The notes under the pieces: model-generated
What the model was told of the DNA's origin: nothing
Seen by the model: only the letters and a program-made list of their open reading frames with translations
Databases searched by the model: none
In this document: piece by piece, positions 33,169 through 41,548 of the stretch
Layout: the number at the start of each line of letters is the position of its first letter
Position numbering within the stretch: the stretch's first letter is position 1
Position numbers and translations under genes: made by a program
From: Rhodocyclaceae bacterium
Lineage (GTDB): Bacteria; Pseudomonadota; Gammaproteobacteria; Burkholderiales; Rhodocyclaceae
NCBI GenBank assembly: GCA_011391215.1
Contig: JAABQX010000011.1
Coordinates: forward strand, 1-46,948
Direction of reading: 5' to 3'
DNA: 46,948 nt

Positions 33169-34385
33169 GATGGCCGCCCATCCGTTGGCGGCATTTGCGG
33201 CTCGACGGCGTGCCGTCCCGCCAGCGCCGACTTTGCCGTGTCGAAATCGGAAAATGGCAGGCGCACGCCGGCGATTTCCTGATAGGGCTCGTGTCCCTTG
33301 CCGGCGAGCAGGATCACGTCGCGGGCGTCGGCTTGCATGATCGTTTGCGCGATGGCCTGTGCACGATTCGCTTCGATGATCGGTGTTTGCTGCATGCCGC
33401 TGCGGATGGCGGCGATGATCGTCAGGGGATCTTCGCTGCGTGGATTGTCGCTGGTGATCACGGTCAGATCGGCGCGCTGCTCGGCGATGGCACCCATCAG
33501 CGGACGCTTGCCGGTATCGCGGTCGCCGCCGCAACCGAATACGCACAGCAGCTTGCCGCTGCGCGCCGTGGCGGTTTCGCGCAGGGTCGTCAGCACTTTT
33601 TCCAGCGCATCGGGCGTATGGGCATAGTCGACCACCACCAGCGGGGCCGCCATACCGCCCAGGGTTTGCATACGACCCGCCGGCGGCATGATGTCCTGCA
33701 GTGCGCCGGCGATGTCGGCCGGCGTTTCGCCAGCAGCGATCAGCGCTCCGATGACGGCGAGCAGATTGGCGGCATTGAAGCGGCCGATTACCGGCGCCGT
33801 GAAGTGCGCCCCGGCGACATCGAAAGCAATGCCGGCGCCGCTCTGGGTCAGGTTTTCCGCGCGCAATACGTTATCCGCACCCTGCGCGTTGGCCAGCGTG
33901 TAGCCGATGGTGCGCACGCGTCCCGCGAGTTGCGCGGCGAGCTCGCTACCGAAGGGGTCATCGAGGTTGATGACCGCGGCACGCAGCCCGGGCATCTCGA
34001 ACAGTTGGCGTTTCATGGCGGCGTACTCGGCCATGTCGCCGTGATAATCGAGGTGATCGCGCGTGAAATTCGTGAACACCGCCACGTCGAAAACGATGCC
34101 GGCCACTCTTTTCTGGTGGAGGCCGATCGACGAGACTTCCATTGCGCAGACCTGCGCACCTTGCTGGACGAACTCAGGGAGCAATTGCTGCAACACGGCG
34201 GCGCCGGGCGTGGTGTTCGGGCCCGGCACCAGTGCCTCGGGAAAACCGTTGCCCAGCGTGCCGACCAGCGCACACTTGCGCCCTAGCCGCGTCAAGGCGT
34301 GCGCAAGCCATTGGGTCACTGAGGTCTTGCCGTTGGTGCCGGTGACGCCGATCATGAAGAGGGGGAAGCGTTCTGTTACGCTCAC
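33162..34385 (-). CDS. murE: UDP-MurNAc-L-Ala-D-Glu:meso-DAP ligase, apparently lacking the N-terminal domain
   Basis: GTG start; VSVTERFPLFMIGVTGTNGKTSVTQW..., SDNPRSEDP (DAP-binding motif), LLAGKGHEPYQEI. P-loop at about residue 16-21. Confidence 0.9.
   Translation of the reverse strand: MSVTERFPLFMIGVTGTNGKTSVTQWLAHALTRLGRKCALVGTLGNGFPEALVPGPNTTPGAAVLQQLLPEFVQQGAQVCAMEVSSIGLHQKRVAGIVFDVAVFTNFTRDHLDYHGDMAEYAAMKRQLFEMPGLRAAVINLDDPFGSELAAQLAGRVRTIGYTLANAQGADNVLRAENLTQSGAGIAFDVAGAHFTAPVIGRFNAANLLAVIGALIAAGETPADIAGALQDIMPPAGRMQTLGGMAAPLVVVDYAHTPDALEKVLTTLRETATARSGKLLCVFGCGGDRDTGKRPLMGAIAEQRADLTVITSDNPRSEDPLTIIAAIRSGMQQTPIIEANRAQAIAQTIMQADARDVILLAGKGHEPYQEIAGVRLPFSDFDTAKSALAGRHAVEPQMPPTDGRPSC
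33212..33234 (-). repeat. Dispersed 23-bp repeat, sense near murE 3' end (reads KSALAGR)
   Basis: Minus strand AAAGTCGGCGCTGGCGGGACGGC, 23/23. Confidence 0.97.
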
Positions 34386-36115
34386 ATTTCCTCCTCTGCG
34401 GGCGGAACGGGCGGCAGATTAGCCATCAGCAGCGGCTTCAGCGTGTCATCCGGCACAACCCCGAGCGTGCGCAATGCGCCGCCCATGACCGCGGAAAATA
34501 CCGGTGCGGCTACTTCGCCGCCGTAGTAAGCGCCCGCCGTAGGTTCGTCGATCATCACCGCGACGATCAGGCGCGGGTCGGAGACGGGTGCGAAGCCGAC
34601 GAAGGCGGAGACATACTTGTGGGCGTACGTGCCGCCATCGAGCTTCTGCGCGGTGCCGGTCTTGCCGCCCACGCGGTAACCGGGCACTTGGGCCTTGGGC
34701 GCCGTGCCGCCCGGCTGTACCGCCATCTCGAGCATGGTGCGCATTTCGCGCGCCGTCTGGGCGCTGAATACGCGTTCGCCGACGCTGGGTGGCGCCTCGA
34801 CACGCGCGAGCGACAGCGGTAGCAGATCACCGTCCCGCGCGAAGACCTGGTAGGCGCGCGCCAGCTGGATCAGTGTGACCGAAATGCCGTGGCCATAGGA
34901 CATGGTGGCCTGCTCGATCGGCCGCCAGTGCTTCCAGTGCCGCAGACGACCGCCGGCCTCGCCCGGGAAGCCCAGTTTCATCGGCTGCCCGAAACCGAGC
35001 CGGTCGAAGTTTTTCCACATCTCCACGGAGGCGATGTTGAGCGCCATTTTCGCCGTGCCGATATTGGAGGATTTCTGGATCACTTGTGCGACCGAAAGCA
35101 TGCCGTGTGCGTGGGCATCGGAGATCGTCGCGGAACCGATGGTCAGCTTGCCCGGCGCGGTCTGGATCTGCGTGTCGGCGCGCACGTTGCCATTTTCCAG
35201 GGCCAGCGCGACAGTGAAGGGCTTGAAGGTAGAACCGGGCTCGAAGGTGTCGGTGAAGGCGCGATTCCGCAGTTGCGCACCGGACAGCCGGGTGCGATTG
35301 TTCGGGTTATAGGTCGGCAGGTTGGCGAGCGCCAGCACCTCGCCGTTCTTGGCGTCGATGACAACGATGCCGCCCGCCTTGGCCTTGTGCCGGGTGATTG
35401 CCTCCTTGAGTTGCGAGAAGGCGAGGAACTGCAGCTTGGCGTCGAGCGCGAGCACCGTGTCCTTGCCTTCCTGCGGCACATGGATTGATTCGACGTCCTC
35501 GACGATCTGGCCGCGCCGGTCCTTGATGACACGCCGGCTGCCGGCTTTACCTGCCAGCTGGTTGTCGAGCGCAAGCTCGATGCCCTCCTGGCCGACATCC
35601 CCGGCGCCGGTGAAGCCGAGCATGTGCGCGGTGACTTCGCCGGTCGGATAGTAACGGCGGTATTCGTTCTGGAAGTGCAACCCCGGTAACTTGAGGTTGG
35701 CAACGCGCTCGGCGACATCCGGTGCAATCTGGCGCTTGAGATAAACGAAATCGCGTTCGCCGGCCAGTTTGCGGCTCAGTTCGCGTGCATCCATATCCAG
35801 CAGACCCGCCAGGGTGCGCTCTTGAGCGGGCGCCAGCTTGGCATCTTCGGGGATCGCCCAGACGGATTTGACCGGCGTCGACATCGCTAGCACATCGCCA
35901 TGCCGGTCGAGAATGCGTCCGCGCGTGGCGGGCATCTCGATCACGCGTTCGTAGCGCGACTCGCCCTTGCCGATCAAAAAGTCTTTATTGATGCCCTGCA
36001 GGTAAAACGAGCGGCCGACCAGTGCCGCAGAGCCGAGCAACAACAGCCCTAGGAGGAAATGCGCCCGCCAGGCGGGCAGGGGGGCGTCAAGCAACGGGCT
36101 GCGCGTCAGCTTCAT
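34382..36115 (-). CDS. ftsI: Septal transpeptidase FtsI (PBP3)
   Basis: FEPGSTFKPFTVALAL, SSNIGTAKMAL, GKTGTAQKLDGGTY; start MKLTRSPLL at 36115. Confidence 0.96.
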   Translation of the reverse strand: MKLTRSPLLDAPLPAWRAHFLLGLLLLGSAALVGRSFYLQGINKDFLIGKGESRYERVIEMPATRGRILDRHGDVLAMSTPVKSVWAIPEDAKLAPAQERTLAGLLDMDARELSRKLAGERDFVYLKRQIAPDVAERVANLKLPGLHFQNEYRRYYPTGEVTAHMLGFTGAGDVGQEGIELALDNQLAGKAGSRRVIKDRRGQIVEDVESIHVPQEGKDTVLALDAKLQFLAFSQLKEAITRHKAKAGGIVVIDAKNGEVLALANLPTYNPNNRTRLSGAQLRNRAFTDTFEPGSTFKPFTVALALENGNVRADTQIQTAPGKLTIGSATISDAHAHGMLSVAQVIQKSSNIGTAKMALNIASVEMWKNFDRLGFGQPMKLGFPGEAGGRLRHWKHWRPIEQATMSYGHGISVTLIQLARAYQVFARDGDLLPLSLARVEAPPSVGERVFSAQTAREMRTMLEMAVQPGGTAPKAQVPGYRVGGKTGTAQKLDGGTYAHKYVSAFVGFAPVSDPRLIVAVMIDEPTAGAYYGGEVAAPVFSAVMGGALRTLGVVPDDTLKPLLMANLPPVPPAEEEM

Positions 36116-36372
36116 GGTTCGACTGCGATGATCTGGCCGGACTTCGGCGCGCGCATGCCCAGTTTGTCGCGGGCGATCTGTTCGATGCGTGCATGGGTGG
36201 CCCAGGTGCTCTGCTCGAGTTGCAGTTGGCCCCATTCGACTTCCAGTGCGCGCATGCGTTGCTGTTCGCGCTCGTATTCGGTGACGAGCTTGCGCGCGCG
36301 GTGGTTGGTCGAGACGGCGGCGAGGGCGCTGAGTAGGATGATGGCCAGTAAAATCAAATTGATTCTCGCCAT
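36112..36372 (-). CDS. ftsL: Cell division protein FtsL
   Basis: 86 aa, TM plus leucine-zipper-like region; between rsmH and ftsI. Confidence 0.93.
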   Translation of the reverse strand: MARINLILLAIILLSALAAVSTNHRARKLVTEYEREQQRMRALEVEWGQLQLEQSTWATHARIEQIARDKLGMRAPKSGQIIAVEP

Positions 36373-36385
36373 GGCTAGATCCTGA

Positions 36386-37324
36386 TCACAGAACTTTTTC
36401 CGCCACGCGCATCACCGCGCTGCGCGCACGCGGGTTGGCGGCAGTTTCGGCAGCACTCGCCCGGACCGCTTTGCCGACGAGACGCAAAGTCGGCGCCGGC
36501 AGGTCGGCGGCACGTACCGGCACGCCCTTCGGCGGCTGCGGCGGGCTGGCCGCGTCACGCAGAAAGCGTTTGACAATGCGATCTTCAAGCGAATGAAAGC
36601 TGATCACGGCAAGGCGGCCTCCCGGCTGCAGGCGACGCAGCGCCTGCGGCAGGGTTAGCGACAGCTCCTCAAGCTCCCGATTGACGTGAATCCGTAGAGC
36701 CTGGAAGGTGCGCGTCGCCGGGTGCTGCCCTGGCTCGCGCGTGCGGACGACCGCCGCCACGAGCGCGGCAAGCTGTCCTGTGGATGAAATACGCTGCCCG
36801 CTCCGAGCAGCAACAAGCGCCTTTGCAAGCGCATGAGCAAACCGTTCTTCGCCATACTCACGAATTACCCCCTCTATTTGACGTTGTTCCGCGCTCGCCA
36901 GAAAGTCCGCTGCGGTCTCCCCCTGTGTCGTATCCATGCGCATGTCCAGCGGCGCATCGAAACGAAAACTCATTCCCCGTGACGGGTCGTCCAGTTGCGG
37001 CGACGACACGCCCACGTCCAGCAAAATTCCATCCACTTGAGTGACGCCCTGCGCTGTCAGCACTTCGTCCAGCCGGCTGAAGGCGGCATGAATCAGCGTT
37101 AAACGCGGATCTTTGATCGATGCCCCCGCAGCGATGGCTGCCGGGTCGCGATCCAGCGCAATCAGGCGACCGGCCGAGCCGAGCTGACCGAGAATCGCCC
37201 GGCTGTGTCCGCCGCGCCCGAAGGTGGCGTCGACATAGAGACCGTCCGGCTTGATTGCCAGTGCTGCCACGGCCTCCATCAGCAGCACCGGCAGATGGGC
37301 TGCCGGAGATAACGGGTTGCTCAT
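36386..37324 (-). CDS. rsmH: 16S rRNA (cytosine1402-N4)-methyltransferase
   Basis: [57 protein letters not shown]. Confidence 0.97.
   Translation of the reverse strand: MSNPLSPAAHLPVLLMEAVAALAIKPDGLYVDATFGRGGHSRAILGQLGSAGRLIALDRDPAAIAAGASIKDPRLTLIHAAFSRLDEVLTAQGVTQVDGILLDVGVSSPQLDDPSRGMSFRFDAPLDMRMDTTQGETAADFLASAEQRQIEGVIREYGEERFAHALAKALVAARSGQRISSTGQLAALVAAVVRTREPGQHPATRTFQALRIHVNRELEELSLTLPQALRRLQPGGRLAVISFHSLEDRIVKRFLRDAASPPQPPKGVPVRAADLPAPTLRLVGKAVRASAAETAANPRARSAVMRVAEKVL
36486..36508 (+). repeat. Dispersed 23-bp repeat, antisense in rsmH (reads ADLPAPTL)
   Basis: AAAGTCGGCGCCGGCAGGTCGGC, 20/23. Confidence 0.88.
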
Positions 37325-37330
37325 TCCCAG

Positions 37331-37777
37331 TCACAGGGAAATGCCCTCGAAACCGGGGGGCGGTTGATCGCCGGCCAGAGCCTCGAAGGCAGTTTCATGC
37401 TGGCGACGCCAGCCGGCATCGCTCCAGATTTCAAAATGTGTGCCCATGCCGACCAGCCAGACTTGCTTGTCGAGTTCGGCGGAGTCACGCAGTTCGGGTG
37501 CGACGAGGATGCGTCCGGCGCTATCGATTTCGCTGTCGCGCGCGTTGCCGACGAGGATGCGCTTCAGGGCGGCGGAACGGGGGTCAAAACTCGGTGCAGC
37601 GAGAATCTTGTCGCGAATTGGCGCCCAGGCGGCTTCCGGATAAAGCAGCAGGCAGCGATGCGGATGCGCGGTCAGCACCAACCGGCCGCTGGCCTGCGCC
37701 AGGGCGTCGCGATGCCGTGACGGAATCGCCAGCCGACCCTTCGCGTCCAGATTGAGTTGCGCTGCACCTTGGAACAT
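37331..37777 (-). CDS. mraZ: Transcriptional regulator MraZ
   Basis: MFQGAAQLNLDAKGRLAIPSRHRDAL; first gene of the dcw cluster. Confidence 0.96.
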   Translation of the reverse strand: MFQGAAQLNLDAKGRLAIPSRHRDALAQASGRLVLTAHPHRCLLLYPEAAWAPIRDKILAAPSFDPRSAALKRILVGNARDSEIDSAGRILVAPELRDSAELDKQVWLVGMGTHFEIWSDAGWRRQHETAFEALAGDQPPPGFEGISL

Positions 37778-37781
37778 TTCG

Positions 37782-37815
37782 CCCCATCTCCCCCACTAAT
37801 TCCCACTTGTCCCCA
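37782..37815 (-). promoter_or_regulatory. Probable MraZ operator: four TGGGN boxes upstream of mraZ
   Basis: Minus strand TGGGG-ACAAG-TGGGA-ATTAG-TGGGG-GAGA-TGGGG; boxes at 37811-15, 37801-05, 37791-95 (exact 10-bp period) and 37782-86. Matches the known TGGGN/5-nt-spacer MraZ box pattern. Confidence 0.8.
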
Positions 37816-37843
37816 CTTTAATCCACAGATTTTGGAGAGTCAA
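37815..37843 (-). promoter_or_regulatory. Sigma70-like promoter of mraZ/dcw cluster
   Basis: Minus strand TTGACT - 17 nt - TAAAGT, with -10 abutting the first TGGGN box. Confidence 0.6.
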
Positions 37844-38027
37844 GGGTAAAAGTGAATATTTTTCAGGCGAGACAATGACTTAGCGCAGTCTTTCGATGAG
37901 CTTCTTGAAATAAAATATTGTTTGTAATCAATCGACCAAAAATCACATTGAAAGTGATTTATGAGGTTTATCCCCAGGTGCGAGCTTGGTGGGAGATAGC
38001 TCGATTTTGAACGCGCGGGATGTGGGG

Positions 38028-38402
38028 GTGGAAGTCCGCCGATAAGCCGGGTTCTGTCGTGGGCAGCCATTCCTCTGGGACTGACGTTACCGCCAGCCTC
38101 TAGCAGCCTACCCGGGAGCGACGCGAGCCACGCCATTACTCCCCTATTTGGCCTTGCCCCGGATGAGGTTTGCCGTGCCGTCCGTGTTACCACGTCCGCG
38201 GTGAGCTCTTACCTCGCCATTTCACCCTTACCGGTTCTTGCGAACTTAGGCGGTATCTTTCTGTTGCACTGTCTGTCGCCTTGGGTCGATCGACCTGAGT
38301 CTTGCGACTTGCTGCGCCCGGCCGTTAGCCGGCATCCTGCTCTATGGGGCCCGGACTTTCCTCCAGACGATGTTTTGTCCAGCGGCTGCCTGGCGAACTT
38401 CC
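38028..38402 (-). ncRNA. rnpB: RNase P RNA (bacterial type A)
   Basis: Minus strand GGAGGAAAGTCCGGGC near 5' end, ACAGAACCCGGCTTATCGG near 3' end; 5' GGAAGTTCGCC pairs fully (one G-U) with 3' GGCGGACTTCC to form P1. Confidence 0.97.
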
Positions 38403-38409
38403 ACTGTCA

Positions 38410-38415
38410 ATTATA
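38410..38415 (-). promoter_or_regulatory. -10 element of rnpB (TATAAT)
   Basis: Minus-strand TATAAT 7 nt upstream of the inferred 5' end GGAAGTTCG at 38402; -35 would lie inside the upstream lipoprotein ORF. Confidence 0.6.
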
Positions 38416-38420
38416 GGCGC

Positions 38421-38858
38421 TTACTCTGCGGCGCCCTTGGCCTTGCCGTTCTTCTCGTCCTCATAGGGCACGAAAGCGTAAGTTCCGTTCTTGACACGGA
38501 ACGAGCCGGCAAATTCTCCCGGTTCCGCCGGTTCTTCATCATATTGCTGAAAACGGCATCCCTTGGTTTCGGCGATATACCAGCGGCTGGCCTGATTGAG
38601 GATGAACACGCCGGGCTGCACGCGATAGACGTCCACGCGGACCTTTTCGCCGGCTTTTTTCAGCGGGTAGCGGCGCTGGCAATCGGGGTAGCGCGCCACT
38701 ATCAGATCGAGTTCCCAGCCGCTGCTCCAGAAATACTCTTTCTTGCGCTCTACCGTTAATGAATGGTCGCCGCCCTCGATCAGCAAGAATGCCGGTTCAC
38801 TTTCGCAACCGGCCAGCAAGGGCAGCATCAACACAATCAACAGCACACGCAATTTCAT
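38421..38858 (-). CDS. Hypothetical lipoprotein
   Basis: 145 aa, MKLRVLLIVLMLPLLAGCESE lipobox (LAGC), stop just upstream of rnpB. Confidence 0.8.
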   Translation of the reverse strand: MKLRVLLIVLMLPLLAGCESEPAFLLIEGGDHSLTVERKKEYFWSSGWELDLIVARYPDCQRRYPLKKAGEKVRVDVYRVQPGVFILNQASRWYIAETKGCRFQQYDEEPAEPGEFAGSFRVKNGTYAFVPYEDEKNGKAKGAAE

Positions 38859-38876
38859 CTCGACAGCTCCAGAATA

Positions 38877-39911
38877 TCAGGCGAGTCGCCAGGCGATGCT
38901 TTCGCCCGCGCGCAATGGGATCAGTACATCATTTTCCAGCAACGGCTGGGTTGCCGGCACCTGCCAAGCCTCACGCACCAATGTCAGCGTGCCGCGATTG
39001 CGCGGCAGGCCATAAAAATTAGGGCCGAAGTGGCTGGCGAAGCCTTCAAGCTTGTCGAGCGCACCGGCCGCTTCGAACGCCTCGGCATACAGTTCGATGC
39101 CGGCATGCGCGGTATAGCAGCCGGCGCAGCCGCAGGCGGTTTCCTTGGTACTTTTGGCATGCGGGGCGGAGTCGGTGCCGAGGAAGAACTTCGGGTTGCC
39201 GGAAATGGCTGCTGCTAACAATGCCTGGCGATGGGTTTCGCGCTTCAGCACCGGCAGGCAGTAGTGATGCGGGCGCAGGCCGCCGGCAAAAATGGCATTG
39301 CGGTTGAGCAGCAGGTGATGCGCGGTGATCGTCGCCGCGACATTCGCGCCGGCCGACTTCACGAAATCAACGCCATCCCGGGTTGTGATGTGTTCCAGCA
39401 CCAGTTTGAGTGCGGGAAAGTCGCGCAGGAGCGGCAGCAAAACCTGGTCGATGAACACCGCTTCACGGTCAAAAATATCGACGCCAGGGTCGGTGACTTC
39501 GCCATGTACCAGCAGGGGGAGCCCCAGTTTCTCCATGCGCGCCAGCGTGGCGTGGCACTTTGCCAGATCCGTCACGCCGGCATCCGAATTGGTGGTGGCG
39601 CCGGCAGGGTAAAGTTTGACGGCATGCACGAAGCCACTATCCTGCGCGCGGTCGATCTCGTCGGCCGGCAGCTTGTCGGTGAGGTAGAGCGTCATCAACG
39701 GCTCGAACGCCATGTCTGCCGGCAGGGCGGCGAGAATGCGCGCACGGTAGCCGGCGGCTTGCGCCACAGTCGTCACGGGTGGACGGAGGTTGGGCATGAC
39801 AATCGCCCGTGCGAAGCGCTGCGCCGTATCGGGCAGCACCGCCTGCATGGCGTCCCCGTCGCGCAGGTGGAGATGCCAATCGTCGGGCCTGATGATGGTG
39901 AGCGTATGCAT
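38877..39911 (-). CDS. pyrC: Dihydroorotase
   Basis: [48 protein letters not shown]. Confidence 0.97.
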   Translation of the reverse strand: MHTLTIIRPDDWHLHLRDGDAMQAVLPDTAQRFARAIVMPNLRPPVTTVAQAAGYRARILAALPADMAFEPLMTLYLTDKLPADEIDRAQDSGFVHAVKLYPAGATTNSDAGVTDLAKCHATLARMEKLGLPLLVHGEVTDPGVDIFDREAVFIDQVLLPLLRDFPALKLVLEHITTRDGVDFVKSAGANVAATITAHHLLLNRNAIFAGGLRPHHYCLPVLKRETHRQALLAAAISGNPKFFLGTDSAPHAKSTKETACGCAGCYTAHAGIELYAEAFEAAGALDKLEGFASHFGPNFYGLPRNRGTLTLVREAWQVPATQPLLENDVLIPLRAGESIAWRLA

Positions 39912-39921
39912 GGCAGCGATT

Positions 39922-40767
39922 TTAACCGCCCTTGATTTCGAGCGCCCGCCGGTAAAGATCGTTCTTCGCCACGCCGGTGATCTCGCTCCCTAGCTTGGCG
40001 GCCTGCTTGACCGGCAATTCGGCGAGCAACACGCGCAGCACGCGCTCGGCCTCGGCATCCAGGCCTTCGCGAGGGGGCGGCGCGGAAACCAGCAGCACGA
40101 ATTCGCCCCGGCGGTGGTTTTTGTCGGCCGCCAGCCAGGCCGGTGCGTCGGGCAGCGGCAGGCGCACGATTTCCTCGAACAGCTTGGTCAACTCGCGAGC
40201 GATGACGATTTCGCGTTGTGCTTCGAGCAGATTGGCGAGGTCGGCGATGGTTTCCTCGATGCGGTGTGGCGCCTCGTAGAACACCAGCGTTGCGGCAACG
40301 GGTTTCAGTGCTTCGATCGCCGTCCTGCGAGCGCCGACTTTTGCCGGCAGAAAGCCGACGAAATGGAAAGCCGGATCATCGAGTCCGGCGGCCGAAAGCG
40401 CGGCAATCGCAGCGTTGGGGCCGGGCAGGGGGGCGACCTTGAAACCCGCAGCGCGCACTGCAGCCACGGCGCGTGCGCCCGGGTCGGAAATGCCCGGCGT
40501 ACCCGCATCCGAGATCATCGCCACGCGTTTGCCTTCGGTCAGTAGTGTGACCAATTTCTCCGCCGCTGCCTGCTCGTTGTGCTCATGCACGGCCAGCAAC
40601 TGGGCGCGAATGTCGTAGTGGTCGAGTAACCGTCGCGCATGGCGCGTGTCCTCGCAGGCGATCACCTCTGCCGTGCGTAGCACCTCGAGCGCACGCAAAG
40701 TAATGTCGCCGAGGTTGCCGATCGGGGTAGCGACGATGAATAATGCCGGTTTTCTGGAATCGCTCAT
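39922..40767 (-). CDS. rsmI: 16S rRNA (cytidine1402-2'-O)-methyltransferase
   Basis: [47 protein letters not shown]. Confidence 0.96.
   Translation of the reverse strand: MSDSRKPALFIVATPIGNLGDITLRALEVLRTAEVIACEDTRHARRLLDHYDIRAQLLAVHEHNEQAAAEKLVTLLTEGKRVAMISDAGTPGISDPGARAVAAVRAAGFKVAPLPGPNAAIAALSAAGLDDPAFHFVGFLPAKVGARRTAIEALKPVAATLVFYEAPHRIEETIADLANLLEAQREIVIARELTKLFEEIVRLPLPDAPAWLAADKNHRRGEFVLLVSAPPPREGLDAEAERVLRVLLAELPVKQAAKLGSEITGVAKNDLYRRALEIKGG
40319..40341 (-). repeat. Dispersed 23-bp repeat, sense in rsmI (reads KVGARRTA)
   Basis: Minus strand AAAGTCGGCGCTCGCAGGACGGC, 21/23. Confidence 0.92.
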
Positions 40768-41149
40768 GGCCGCAATTATCACCCACCAAGTCCCCACCAC
40801 CACCAAGCAAATCGGCGATGCCGGCGAAGCGGTCGCCGCAGACTATCTCGTTGCCCAGGGACTGCGGGTGCTGGCACGCAATTTCCGCGTCAAGGGTGGC
40901 GAAATCGATCTGGTCTGCCGCGACGGGGCGACCACGGTATTCGTCGAAGTGCGCCGTCGCGCCAGCGCCGACTTTGGCGGGGCTGGCGCGAGCATTAACG
41001 CCCGCAAGCAACAGCGCCTGATCCTCGCCGCCAGACACTGGCTGGCGCGGCATGGGGAGTGCGCCTGTCGCTTCGATTGCGTACTGATCGACGGGACAAA
41101 TAAGGGCGACAAACTGGAATGGCTGCGCGATGCGTTTTCTGCTGATTAG
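40766..41149 (+). CDS. yraN: YraN family (UPF0102) endonuclease-like protein
   Basis: GDAGEAVAADYLVAQGLRVLARNFRVKGGEIDLVCRDG..VFVEVRRR. Confidence 0.93.
   Translation: MAAIITHQVPTTTKQIGDAGEAVAADYLVAQGLRVLARNFRVKGGEIDLVCRDGATTVFVEVRRRASADFGGAGASINARKQQRLILAARHWLARHGECACRFDCVLIDGTNKGDKLEWLRDAFSAD
40953..40975 (-). repeat. Dispersed 23-bp repeat, antisense in yraN (reads RRASADF)
   Basis: Minus strand AAAGTCGGCGCTGGCGCGACGGC, 22/23. Confidence 0.94.
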
Positions 41150-41495
41150 CCTGTTCTGGCTCGCCAGCCTGGCGGTGCAGGCGCAGGAGATCAAGATCCT
41201 CGTGCAAAGCTCCCCGCTGGCGGGTTTTCAGTTTCACGCCGGCGCAGCCTTGTGGGAGCGGCTGCAGGTCGGCGCTGCGCTGACGCTGGTGCGCGAACCG
41301 GAAAACGCTCACGATAGCCGTGCCGTGCGCGTGGAATGGCGCGGTGTTCAACTCGGCTATCTGCCGCGTGCGGAAAACGAAGCCGTTGCGGCTGCCATGG
41401 ATCGCGGCGAGCGCGTCGAAGGGCGCATCGCCGCACTTGTTAGCCACAAGAACCCGTGGCGTCGGGTGCGAATTGAGGTATTTGTCGTGCTTTAG
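41130..41495 (+). CDS. Signal-peptide-bearing HIRAN-domain protein
   Basis: N-terminal hydrophobic signal MRFLLISLFWLASLAVQAQ; LQVGAALTLVREPENAHDSRAVRVEWRGVQLGYLPRAENEAVAAAMDRGERVEGRI resembles HIRAN. Confidence 0.8.
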   Translation: MRFLLISLFWLASLAVQAQEIKILVQSSPLAGFQFHAGAALWERLQVGAALTLVREPENAHDSRAVRVEWRGVQLGYLPRAENEAVAAAMDRGERVEGRIAALVSHKNPWRRVRIEVFVVL

Positions 41496-41548
41496 CCCCT
41501 TTTTCCCGTGCTGCCCCACTTGGGGCGCTCGGCTAAAATCCAGCGACC

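Noticed and set aside
33169-33546. N-terminal extension of murF (ORF 31786..33546)
   Set aside because: Extension is the wrong-frame reading of the murE 3' end; the family-typical start is [13 protein letters not shown] at 33168.
38201-38416. 71-aa plus-strand ORF
   Set aside because: Lies antisense within rnpB.
41249-41271. CAGGTCGGCGCTGCGCTGACGCT in the HIRAN gene
   Set aside because: Matches only part of the left block (differences within the invariant AAAG) and lacks the ACGGC right block.
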